From NCBI RefSeq assembly GCF_028867935.1, contig NZ_JAPQNS010000013.1, positions 62,001-126,000 on the forward strand: DNA of 64,000 nucleotides, in the 5' to 3' direction. Positions 43,652 through 52,783 of this stretch are shown piece by piece; within the stretch, counting starts at the first letter, position 1; each line of letters begins with the position of its first letter. The position numbers and the translations under genes were made by a program. The stretch comes from Flavobacterium sp. SUN052. Its GTDB lineage: Bacteria > Bacteroidota > Bacteroidia > Flavobacteriales > Flavobacteriaceae. A model generated the notes under the pieces. The model made no database searches. It was not told the DNA's origin and saw only the letters and a list, made by a program, of their open reading frames with translations.

Positions 43652-45500
43652 ATGAACAAACAACTTTTCTGGGTTTTACCTGTCTGGGCCGCCGTGGTTT
43701 CTCCGGCCGCGGCCCAGCCGCGTATATCCTATTCGCCCGCTCAGGCACACTCACACAATGACTACGAGCAGACAATTCCGTTTTGGCAAGCCTATGGCCA
43801 GATTTTTGGCTCCATCGAAGCGGACATTTATGCCCGTAACGGTCAGCTTTACGTAGCCCATGATTCGGCCAACATTATACCCGCCCGGACACTAGAGGCT
43901 TTGTATATCAAACCCCTTGTCGAAAAAGTACGCTCGAACAAGGGTAGGGTATACGCCAACGCCAGCTATGGTCTGCAATGGTTGATCGACTTAAAAACCC
44001 CAGCCCGCGTGTCGTTGCCCATTCTGATACGGGCGTTAAGCGCTTATCCAGAGGTTTTTGGTTCCAAGGGGCCGGTAAAGGTTGTCGTGAGTGGTAATGT
44101 ACCACCCACTGACCAATTCAGTCAATATCCCGACTGGCTCCAGTTCGATGGTCGGCCTGAGGTTGCTTACACACCCGAACAACTGGCGCATGTTGGCCTC
44201 ATCAGTCAGGCATTTCCGTCCTATACCCGTTGGAATGGCAAAGGATTAATCGTCAAAAAAGAACGGGTGAGAATTCAGGCGGTCATTGAGCAGGTACACC
44301 GACAAGGCAAAAAAATCCGATTCTGGGCAACTCCCGATAATATCAATACCTGGAAAACACTCATGAATATGGGGGTCGATTACATCAACACCGATCAGAT
44401 TGCGTCCCTCGGGCAGTTTCTGCGTCAACGCCAAACGGCCGAGTACCAGCACCCAACCCCTCACACTCTTTACCAGCCAACCTACCGCAATAATGATAGC
44501 CGCAGCCGGGTCAGAAATGTGATTCTACTAATCGGTGACGGCATGGGTCTGGCTCAGATTTACGCCGGACTGACGGCCAACCGGGGAGGTTTGAATCTGG
44601 CCAAGCTGTTGAACATCGGTTTTTCGAAAACAAGTGCGGCTGATACCTACATCACCGACTCGGCGGCTGGCGCAACGGCTATGGCGACGGGACAGAAAAC
44701 CAATAACCGTGCGATTGGAGTTGACACGTTGGGTAATCCACTCCCTGCTATCCCGACCCTGATCAAGAAATGGAACATGGTGAGCGGGCTTATTTCGGCG
44801 GGTTCAATTACGGACGCGACCCCAGCGGCTTTTTATGCCCATCAGCCCGACCGAATGTTCGAGCGGGAAATTGCGTCTGATTTCCTGCGAAATCCGGTTG
44901 AGGTTCTGATTGGGGGCGGTTATCGGTTTTTTAAGGAACAAAACGTAATGGACACGCTCCGTCAACAAGGGTATGAGATCGGCACGGAATTCGATCAACT
45001 GGAAAGCCTCAAACGCCCGTTTGTGCTACTCGATGATCAGTCGGTGGTGGCGGTGAAAAAAAGGCCGGAAAGACTTTTTACAGCGAAGTCTTCAAAAGAC
45101 GCTGCACGACCTTAACCTTACCAAAGCGGGCTTCTTCATTATGGCCGAGGGTGCCCAGATTGACTACGGGGGCCATGCCAATGATATGCGGTACGTGGTT
45201 GAAGAAATGCTGGACTTCGATAGAACCATTGGCGATGCCATTCGCTTCGCCGACTCAAACGGCGAAACGCTGGTTATCATCACGGCCGATCACGAAACGG
45301 GAGGATTAAGCCTGCTGGATGGCGATCTGAAGCGAGGGTATGTCGATGGCAACTTTAGTACCAATGACCATTCGGGCATTATGGTACCGGTTTTTGCTTA
45401 TGGGCCGCATTCGCTGGATTTTCGGGGTGTATATGAAAACACAGAAATCCATCATAGAATCACGGCTATTTTACAGAAATATCATTCCACCGGCAATTAA
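43652..45500 (+). pseudogene. Phosphodiesterase-alkaline phosphatase fusion, frameshifted at an A7 run
   Basis: The N-terminal 270 residues resemble GDPD/PI-PLC-like phosphodiesterases (AHSHNDYEQTIPF, IEADIYARNGQLYVAHDS). The C-terminal part is an alkaline phosphatase: metal-site aspartate in LIGDGMG, nucleophile serine in TDSAAGATAMATG, then MAEGAQIDYGGHAND, TADHETGG and STNDHSG. The first frame stops at 45115, while the phosphatase sense continues in another frame to 45500. Reading six As rather than seven at 45056-45062 joins them into about 616 residues. Without the shift the product lacks the second half of the metal ligands. A signal peptide (ending PAAAQ) sends it to the periplasm. Confidence 0.85.
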
Positions 45501-45526
45501 TCAACCAACGCTATCAATCGCTTCTC

Positions 45527-46909
45527 ATGAAAACTATTCTCCTGTTTTTTTGCCTCGTCCTGGCGCAAGGTTCGGTTCAGGCCCAGCTACATAAAGACTA
45601 TCCAGCATCCGTTTATCCAGATCGTGTAATGCTGGGCTGGCAGGCCAATCCTGCAACGTCCCAATCGGTTAACTGGCGAACTGATTCAACGGTCACCAGT
45701 GCCGTTGGTGCTTTTACCGAAGCTGATCCATCCCCTGATTTAGCGGGTAAGGCAACACTCATCCCCGCTACCACCGAACAAGTCGGAATGGACGGGAAAA
45801 CGGTTCTTTATCATTCCGTACACTTCACTGGCCTCAAACCGGCTACTAAATACAACTACCGGGTGGGCGATGGTACGCACTGGACGGAGTGGTTTCAGTT
45901 TACTACCGCACAGGATCATCCGGCTCCTTTCTCCTTTCTCTATTTTGGTGATGCCCAGAATGACATCCGCTCGTTATGGTCACGTGCCATTCGCGGAGCC
46001 TATTCCAAGCTACCTACGGCCAGCCTCATGATCCACGCCGGTGACCTAATCAACAGTTCCAATAGCGACTGGCAGTGGGCCGAGTGGTTCGAAGCCGGTA
46101 GTTGGATCAATGGCGTGGTGCCAACACTGGCCGTACCGGGCAATCACGAATACGTTAAAGATGTGCAAGGCAATGCCAGCGTGTCAAGACACTGGCGGCC
46201 TTCGTTTGTTTTACCCGAAAACGGCCCAAAAGGCTTTGAGGAAACGGCATACTCGTTCGACTATCAGGGCACTCGGTTTATTTTTCTGAATTCTCAACTC
46301 GCCCTGGTCGATACATCGGCTATGATGAGTCAGGCTAATTGGTTGATACAGACCCTGAGCAAGAATCCCAATCGCTGGACCGTGATTACGCACCACCATC
46401 CCATTTATTCAACGGCTAAAGGTCGGGATAACAACGGATGGCGGGAGCGGATGGAACCCATTTACAGGAAATACCATGTCGATCTGGTGTTACAGGGTCA
46501 CGACCATAGGTACGGCCGGGGTTTGAACATGCCTTTAGGGAAAAGCCGTAAACATCCGGATGGGCCCATCTACGTGGTGTCGGTGAGTGGCCCGAAGATG
46601 TATGACATTGGTCTTCAGGACTGGATGGATCGGGCAGCCTCCAATACCCAGCTGTACCAAACCATAACAATTAATGGCGACAAGCTGACCTATCAGTCCT
46701 ATTCTGTAACGGGTGAGAAGTACGATTCATTCGAACTCGTCAAAACCAGTAAGGGACAAAACACCCTTACTGATCAGGCACCCGTATTAGCACCCGAGCG
46801 ACTCGAACTGCCCGTGGAGTATCAAAAGCGATATACCCCTGAACAGGTAAACGAGTATAAAAATCGTTTCAAGAATTATAAAGCTCGTAAACAGGCAACT
46901 AAGCAATAA
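45527..46909 (+). CDS. Purple-acid-phosphatase-like metallophosphoesterase
   Basis: A 460-residue exported enzyme (signal peptide ending SVQAQ). An Fn3-like N-terminal domain (YPDRVMLGWQANPATSQSVNWR) precedes the calcineurin-type fold, with the metal-binding motifs YFGDAQND, IHAGDLINS, VPGNHEY, THHHPIYS and LQGHDHRYGRG. It hydrolyses phosphomonoesters in the periplasm. It begins 26 bases after the alkaline phosphatase, so the two are probably co-transcribed. Confidence 0.92.
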   Translation: MKTILLFFCLVLAQGSVQAQLHKDYPASVYPDRVMLGWQANPATSQSVNWRTDSTVTSAVGAFTEADPSPDLAGKATLIPATTEQVGMDGKTVLYHSVHFTGLKPATKYNYRVGDGTHWTEWFQFTTAQDHPAPFSFLYFGDAQNDIRSLWSRAIRGAYSKLPTASLMIHAGDLINSSNSDWQWAEWFEAGSWINGVVPTLAVPGNHEYVKDVQGNASVSRHWRPSFVLPENGPKGFEETAYSFDYQGTRFIFLNSQLALVDTSAMMSQANWLIQTLSKNPNRWTVITHHHPIYSTAKGRDNNGWRERMEPIYRKYHVDLVLQGHDHRYGRGLNMPLGKSRKHPDGPIYVVSVSGPKMYDIGLQDWMDRAASNTQLYQTITINGDKLTYQSYSVTGEKYDSFELVKTSKGQNTLTDQAPVLAPERLELPVEYQKRYTPEQVNEYKNRFKNYKARKQATKQ

Positions 46910-46942
46910 CGCAAAAGCCACCTGCATAATGGATAGCCACCC

Positions 46943-47212
46943 ATGAAATCACTCCAGTTCTCGGAACAACAAGTCTTAAAGAAGATTCAGAAAAGACTTC
47001 AGAAACTAATCAGGATGCACGAAAAAGTAATCCTGAAAATGGAAACTCAGCTGGAACGAGTAAACCAGCTACCCGACCAGCAAGAAGTATCTACATTACG
47101 GGATACCATACTATCAGGGCTCACTCAAGCCAGAAAATTTCTGGAAAAAGCAAAAGCAGATGAACGTAAAGCAATGATACAGCGGGTTAATTTACAGGAT
47201 ATTAGGTCTTGA
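46943..47212 (+). CDS. Small coiled-coil protein, unknown
   Basis: An 89-residue protein that is almost wholly charged helix (KKIQKRLQKLIRMHEKVILK, LEKAKADERKAMIQ) with heptad-like spacing. No signal peptide or membrane segment. It follows the phosphatase gene by 33 bases on the same strand. Function unknown. Confidence 0.6.
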   Translation: MKSLQFSEQQVLKKIQKRLQKLIRMHEKVILKMETQLERVNQLPDQQEVSTLRDTILSGLTQARKFLEKAKADERKAMIQRVNLQDIRS

Positions 47213-47258
47213 GCCGAAAAGGAATTGGGTTAGTTTAAATCGACCTGCTTAACAGTGT

Positions 47259-48323
47259 TCATTTCAGGTCATTTCCCGAAATGTCTTCCCAGCGATAATA
47301 GTGAAACGTTCTCCCTTCAGACATCGTAACAAACAGTCCGTGTGGAAATTGCTTACCCAATGGTACGTTTGTTACTTCGGAGCCATCGCTGACCTGAGCG
47401 GCTACTTTAACTACTTTCAGTAATTTATAGTCATTGGGATTACCCGCTTCGCCTTCGCGCCGGAAGATGTGAAACTGGTTGGCTCCCTGGTCTGAGACAA
47501 GTAGATAGCCGGTTTTGGGGCCGGTTTTGTAAATAGAAATCCCTTCATGGTCTTCTGCGAATCCTGTTTTTGCGAACAGGGCTAACTCCTGATTACCTTT
47601 TTCAGGATCGGCGTAGTATTTGCGAACGCCAACCCCTTCGTCGGAGTAATAGACGTAGCCGAGTTCGTTGTCGACGGCAATTGACTCAATTTCTTTTTTA
47701 CCACTATACAGCCCAAATTTTCGTACCAACGTAGCCCTCACCTGGCCTTGGCCATTATCGTCGAGCCGGTATTGACCAATATAAGACCCGTTAGTAGGAC
47801 CCGATTTCCGGCCAACCATCGCATAGACAACACCAGAAGCAGTTTTGTAGAGCGCAATGCCCATCAGATCCCGAAAGCTTTCTGACGTGTCGCCAACGAA
47901 CATTTCAAGGTTTCCATTGTCAACGGGTTGCATACCTGGAAGTGAGAAAATCCGGAGCTTGTGTGTGAATCGTTCGGTTGTAACGGCAATGTCGGTGGGT
48001 TTGCCGCCGAGCATCAGGCCGTAGGCAATGTCAACGTTATTGGGGCGTTTGAGGCCGTGGATTTCCTTAACAATCTTGCCCTGGAGATCAAACACGTACA
48101 GGCCCCCATCCTGGTCTTTATCGGTTCCAATAACGAGGCTTTTTTCAGGGTCAGTTGGATTAATCCAGATAGCCGGGTCGTCGGTATCATGCCGAACCGT
48201 ATCAGTAATATAGACGGGTTGAATAACCGTCGTTTGATTGGTTGTGGGCATTGTTGTCTGAGCGGCAGGCTTATGACAAGCCGTTAGTAAAAGAATCAGC
48301 AGAAACGGCAGGTGAATATTCAT
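47259..48323 (-). CDS. Beta-propeller 3-phytase lipoprotein
   Basis: A 354-residue lipoprotein (LLLTAC). The phytase propeller has the family signature DTDDPAIWINPTDPEKSLVIGTDK, LKRPNNVDIAYG, a DLMGIALYKTASGVVYAMVGRKSG segment and acidic calcium-site loops (SDEGVGVRKYYADPEKG, EDHEGISIY). Beta-propeller phytases release phosphate from phytate in a calcium-dependent way. It would act on the cell surface or in the periplasm. The mRNA leader holds a 15-bp perfect hairpin. Confidence 0.9.
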   Translation of the reverse strand: MNIHLPFLLILLLTACHKPAAQTTMPTTNQTTVIQPVYITDTVRHDTDDPAIWINPTDPEKSLVIGTDKDQDGGLYVFDLQGKIVKEIHGLKRPNNVDIAYGLMLGGKPTDIAVTTERFTHKLRIFSLPGMQPVDNGNLEMFVGDTSESFRDLMGIALYKTASGVVYAMVGRKSGPTNGSYIGQYRLDDNGQGQVRATLVRKFGLYSGKKEIESIAVDNELGYVYYSDEGVGVRKYYADPEKGNQELALFAKTGFAEDHEGISIYKTGPKTGYLLVSDQGANQFHIFRREGEAGNPNDYKLLKVVKVAAQVSDGSEVTNVPLGKQFPHGLFVTMSEGRTFHYYRWEDISGNDLK

Positions 48324-48337
48324 TTAACTAATGGTTT

Positions 48338-48385
48338 TGCAGGGAGAAAACAAAGGGCGCTGTGACTCTCTGTTTTCTCCCTGCA
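48338..48385. repeat. 15-bp perfect inverted repeat between the beta-helix and phytase genes
   Basis: TGCAGGGAGAAAACA (48338-48352) and TGTTTTCTCCCTGCA (48371-48385) pair without a mismatch around an 18-base loop. On the minus strand it lies between the stop of the 48427-49698 gene and the phytase start, 14 bases before the phytase ATG. No T-run follows on that strand, so it is better seen as an mRNA-processing or stability hairpin or an operator than as a simple terminator. Confidence 0.7.
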
Positions 48386-48426
48386 TCAGAACCGGTGGTC
48401 CAGTCTGTGTTACACACTCTTTTTAC

Positions 48427-49698
48427 TTAATTACTTCCGAATGCACCAATGGTCGTTGACGGGGCAGGCGATTTGTACAGTGTGCCGTTTGCAAACGAGA
48501 TTCCGTCGGCATACAGACGCGTGAAACTCGTTATGCCTTTGCCAATGGCAGGCGAACCTGCTTGCAGACGGAAATCCCAGGCTGAATTGAAGGTCGCATT
48601 CTTAGAATCGGTTGTTAATGGATAGTTTACAAACTTTGGATCGTTGTCCCCAACGGTTTTGCTGATCAAATCGTTGGTACCTGTCAGAATTTCGGCCGTA
48701 GGCTGGAAACCCGTAACACCATCCTGGGTAGCTCCGTAATACAGATTGTTGCTTACTTTGGTACGGGCGTCTTCCGGGTTTTTAGGATCACGCTTAACCC
48801 CAAATCGGTCGTTGGCAAGCAGGTTATTGTACACCTCAGCCCGAACCCCTACTTCTACCCAAATCGAACCCCCTTTAATGGTTGGTCGACGCCAGCCTGC
48901 GTTCAGAATTGTGTTGTTATAGGCAATCACATAAGCTTGTGGTGTACGGTCGCCGGTGTTCGAGAGTTTCAGCGCGTTCGTGTTGGGGCTATACACCAGG
49001 TTAAAGGCTACATCGGCCTGAACACCCGATTTGATGTTTATGGCATCGCCACCCGATACACCCTGCGTATAAATCTTGTTGTTGGCAACGATGACCTTGC
49101 CCCCCTCAATATAAAAACCATCTTCATTCTGGTTGTTCAACCGGCTGTTGACAATGACCAATTTGCCATTTATGTTCGAGTAATTGACGGCTGGTACGTG
49201 GTTACCCGCTGCCGCTTTGTATAAACCAGCCTTTACCGAAGGTGAACTCTCAGTTGTTACGGCTCCACCATATTCAATAATAGCATTGTCAATTAGTAGT
49301 TCAGCACAGGATGGAGCTGCAATAATGCCACCCCATAGGTTCCCCCATTGATTGGCGGCTGTTTTCCAGGCATCGGGTACCGTAAGTTTTACCGGGTTCG
49401 CCGAGGTCCCCATGATGTACAAATTGCCTTTCACGATCAAGTCCGGCTTCACGGTCGAATCGCTGAAAATGACATTCACCCCTTCTTCGATCACTAAAGA
49501 TTGGCTGGCAGGAACCTGCAAATGCCCCGTAATTTTGTAGGTATTTCCTTTCGCCCAGGTGCCGGAGACATCACCCGACACGGCTTCTTTCACAACGGGG
49601 GTTGGCGTAGGGGTAACCGTGTTGGTATCGTCACTGCTCTTGGAACAACCCACGAGTACAGCAGCGGATAAAGCGGCTAGAATAAGAACTTGTTTCAT
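48427..49698 (-). CDS. Beta-helix-like lipoprotein
   Basis: Start at ATG 49696-49698 (MKQVLILAAL), three codons after an alternative ATG. The lipobox is AAVLVGC. A Thr/Pro-rich linker is followed by repeats of short strands (LVIEEGVNVIFSD, LLIDNAIIEYGG, NGKLVIVNSRLNNQNEDGFYIEGG, IKSGVQADVAFNLVYSPN) typical of right-handed parallel beta-helices. It is transcribed just after the TonB-dependent receptor (29 bases), so it may be its surface partner, in the way SusD is for SusC. Confidence 0.72.
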   Translation of the reverse strand: MKQVLILAALSAAVLVGCSKSSDDTNTVTPTPTPVVKEAVSGDVSGTWAKGNTYKITGHLQVPASQSLVIEEGVNVIFSDSTVKPDLIVKGNLYIMGTSANPVKLTVPDAWKTAANQWGNLWGGIIAAPSCAELLIDNAIIEYGGAVTTESSPSVKAGLYKAAAGNHVPAVNYSNINGKLVIVNSRLNNQNEDGFYIEGGKVIVANNKIYTQGVSGGDAINIKSGVQADVAFNLVYSPNTNALKLSNTGDRTPQAYVIAYNNTILNAGWRRPTIKGGSIWVEVGVRAEVYNNLLANDRFGVKRDPKNPEDARTKVSNNLYYGATQDGVTGFQPTAEILTGTNDLISKTVGDNDPKFVNYPLTTDSKNATFNSAWDFRLQAGSPAIGKGITSFTRLYADGISFANGTLYKSPAPSTTIGAFGSN

Positions 49699-49727
49699 AG
49701 TAATCAATTGGTTAGTAATGATTTTTT

Positions 49728-52511
49728 TTAAAGTTTATATCGTACCCCAAGCAAATAGGAGCGCTGGTAGAAATCGCGCCGGATCAGAGTCTTATCGGAG
49801 ATGTCCTGATTCGGTACCTCGGAATTTTTACTACTGGTATTGTTGATAAAAATCTCGGTAGGGGTGTTGAGCAGGTTATTGGCTTTGGCAAACACGAGGA
49901 AGCCTCGGCCTGCCCTTCCCTGCCCAATCTGCTTCTCCGCTGATGCGTCCATCTGGATGAAACCTTTTTGGTAGAGGTCATTATCGACGAATTGCGAAAC
50001 GGTATTGATCCGCCCACCCGTGTAACTGGCTGCCAGCTGACCATCCCAGCCATGTGCGGCATCTTTGTAGAGCAATGACAGATTGGCTACGTGGGCCGAC
50101 TGCCCGTAAAGTGCCCGTGACTGGTTAACCGTGATGGTTTGAAGGTCACCCTGGGCATTGCGGATGCGCTTCGATTTAGGCGTAGTGATGCTGGAGTTGG
50201 TATAGGTGTAGTTTGCTTTTACACCCCACTGCCGGAAATATTTAATAGCATCAACCTCCAGCCCCAGGTTTGTTGCATTACCGAAATTGCCCGGCCCGTA
50301 GTACAAATCCTGCCCCCGAATGGCGTCTTTCTGAAGCGTATATTCAATGGGGTCCTGTATGTGTTTGTAGAACAAGCCGACCATAAACTGCTCCAATGGA
50401 TGAGGGAAAAACTCGTAGCGCAGGTCTATATTGTCGGCAATGGCCCGTTTCAGATTCGGGTTGCCGCGCTCCTGGTATTCTTCATTGATAATGCGATACG
50501 GTACGATCTCGAAAAAACCGGGCCGGTTCAGCGAGCGGAAGTACGACAGCCGCCAGTTGGTGCGCTCGTCTGGCCGGTAGCGGAAATGCATACTTGGCAG
50601 TACATCGGTATAAATCTGGCTACCCGTTGGGTTATCTTCTCCAATCGGGAACTTCATGGCGTAGCCTTGGTCGGTATGCTCTATTCGAACACCCCCGGTA
50701 ATTTCGAGTGGTTGGTTTGTGGTGCGGAATTGGAGATAGCCCGACGCCATTTTTTCGGTTGCATCGTAATTCAGTGCCGAAGCGACCGAACCAAGAGGAT
50801 TTTGGATGGTCCAAGCAATCTGGTTGTAGTCGGTAAAATCGACTCCGTACCGGGCAAATGGATTACTTGGCAGTAAGGTGTAGTTGTTATAAAAATTAGT
50901 CCGCTGTTTATCCCGGTAAAGACCTCCCGCCATCCATTCAACCGCTATACCCGCCAGATTCGTTTTGAGTGTCAGATTCAGGTAACCAGCCAGATCGGTA
51001 TCCGAATTGTGTTCCCACCGGCGTTGGCCATCATTGACGGTTGTGCGCTGCTCCACAAAGTTTTTTCGGATACCCAGCAAGGGCACATTGGTCTGATCGG
51101 GCACTTCATTCGTAGCCAACGAATACACCGCCGACCAGTTAATTCCGAAAATGGGCGTGAGCTGGTGGTTTCCCTGAAGGGTGCTGGTATAGATTTTCTG
51201 CTTCGTCAGCCGCGATCGGGTTTCATACCCTAGCGTTGCATTGCCCAGTACAGGGTCGAATCCACCAATGCCTAGCTCGGTCGATTTAGTTTCCCGAATC
51301 TGTTGGTTCTCTAGGCTAATAAAGGCATTGAACCACTGAATTTTGTTTTCCGGTTCACCGTCGCGGTTTAGGCGGAAATCCATTTTGGCATGAAGACCGT
51401 AGCGCGTTTGATGCTCTGAATACTGTCGTTCGCTCTGTTTGGTCAGGGTTATGCCGCGCAGCGTATCGACCACATCGCCATTGAAAAACAGGCTATTGCT
51501 ACCCCGGAAGGTATTTTGCAAACTGCCCGCCAGTATAATACCCAACCGCCGGTCGAAGAATCGGTTACCTATCGCGAAACTGCCAAATACGTTTGGGGGC
51601 GGAGTTTGGTTGGTATAGGTTGTTGAGGCTTTGGTGAAATCAGTGAATTTAGCGCTGTACCGATTGCCAAATTGCTCATAAGGGGACTGCGAATTGATTT
51701 GTTTCGCATCAAAACTAACAAACGGGCGGTTGAAAAACAGTTCGCTGACACCCGTTGAGATATTCGCCAAGACCGTCATCCGGTCGGGGGCGTCTTTCAT
51801 GACCATATTAATAGCTCCTCCAACGGCATCACCTTCCATACTTGGTGTAAGAGCTTTATATACCTCCAATCGGTCGAGGAGTTCTGCGGGGAAAATGTCG
51901 AGCGGAACGTAGCGATAGCGATTATCGGGACTAGGGATTTTCACGCCATTGACTAACGTATAGTTATAGCGTTTGTCCATTCCACGCAGAATGGCGTACT
52001 GCCCATCGCCGTTACTGTTTCGCTCAATAGAGATGCCTGATACCCGTTGAATGACGTTGGCAACGGTTAAATCGGGGGAGAGTTCGATGGTCCGGCCGGA
52101 TACGATGTTGGTTATCTGGAGTGCATTCCGTTCGATGTCGCGGGCGGTGCGGTCGCTGCTACCGTCACGTTTGGCTTTTATGGTGATCTCGGTAAGCTGG
52201 CGGTCATTTTCTGTTTCCAGGGGTAAATCCAGCGTAATTATCTGTTCCGTGCTTGTCACCTCAACGTCGCGGGTCAGGGTGCGGTACGACACGTAACTGA
52301 CCCGGATTTTATGCGTGCCCGCCGGTACATTTTTGATCAGGTAAGAGCCATCTAATCCCGATACAGCATACTGTTTCGTATTCTCTAAAAGAAGGGTAGC
52401 ACCAGTGATAGGCTGACCTGTTGCGCCATCAATGGCCCGCCCCCGGATGGTGCCAGCCCATAACATGGGAACAAGAAGCAGACAAATGACAGTCAGTAAT
52501 AGTCGGTCCAT
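49728..52511 (-). CDS. TonB-dependent receptor with carboxypeptidase-like N-terminal domain
   Basis: Start at ATG 52509-52511 (MDRLLLTVICLL), preferred over a TTG six codons upstream because it gives a normal signal peptide. A carboxypeptidase-regulatory-like domain (IRGRAIDGATGQPITGATLL) precedes the plug (VANVIQRVSGISIERNSNGDGQYAILRGMDKRYNY) and a barrel ending in YLLGVRYKL. It is not of the SusC class. With phytase and a beta-helix lipoprotein downstream, it likely imports a phosphorylated product or a metal chelate; that is inference. Confidence 0.92.
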   Translation of the reverse strand: MDRLLLTVICLLLVPMLWAGTIRGRAIDGATGQPITGATLLLENTKQYAVSGLDGSYLIKNVPAGTHKIRVSYVSYRTLTRDVEVTSTEQIITLDLPLETENDRQLTEITIKAKRDGSSDRTARDIERNALQITNIVSGRTIELSPDLTVANVIQRVSGISIERNSNGDGQYAILRGMDKRYNYTLVNGVKIPSPDNRYRYVPLDIFPAELLDRLEVYKALTPSMEGDAVGGAINMVMKDAPDRMTVLANISTGVSELFFNRPFVSFDAKQINSQSPYEQFGNRYSAKFTDFTKASTTYTNQTPPPNVFGSFAIGNRFFDRRLGIILAGSLQNTFRGSNSLFFNGDVVDTLRGITLTKQSERQYSEHQTRYGLHAKMDFRLNRDGEPENKIQWFNAFISLENQQIRETKSTELGIGGFDPVLGNATLGYETRSRLTKQKIYTSTLQGNHQLTPIFGINWSAVYSLATNEVPDQTNVPLLGIRKNFVEQRTTVNDGQRRWEHNSDTDLAGYLNLTLKTNLAGIAVEWMAGGLYRDKQRTNFYNNYTLLPSNPFARYGVDFTDYNQIAWTIQNPLGSVASALNYDATEKMASGYLQFRTTNQPLEITGGVRIEHTDQGYAMKFPIGEDNPTGSQIYTDVLPSMHFRYRPDERTNWRLSYFRSLNRPGFFEIVPYRIINEEYQERGNPNLKRAIADNIDLRYEFFPHPLEQFMVGLFYKHIQDPIEYTLQKDAIRGQDLYYGPGNFGNATNLGLEVDAIKYFRQWGVKANYTYTNSSITTPKSKRIRNAQGDLQTITVNQSRALYGQSAHVANLSLLYKDAAHGWDGQLAASYTGGRINTVSQFVDNDLYQKGFIQMDASAEKQIGQGRAGRGFLVFAKANNLLNTPTEIFINNTSSKNSEVPNQDISDKTLIRRDFYQRSYLLGVRYKL

Positions 52512-52783
52512 ACAGTTTGCGAATATCAACTACTCATTGGCCTACCAAAGGCTGTTGTCGTTGATGTCGCAAAGGTGGGGGAGTGTGTAGTAGCCCGGCA
52601 AATTTGACCCGTTAACAAAAAGGCAACAAGGTAATCTGAGCCGTAGGCAGATAGGCAACAATTGAGCTGTACTAATTATAAATAATTGATATGCAGCGAT
52701 ATATGTCAACTGCTAATAACCATTATGTAATTATTATCAAACTGTTTCCCAACTGTGAAGCCCCGCAAAACTGCTCAAATCGT

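Noticed and set aside
45056..45062. Programmed ribosomal frameshift at the A7 run
   Set aside because: No supporting stem or stop-codon arrangement was recognised, and a homopolymer error is simpler; kept only as a possibility in the finding.
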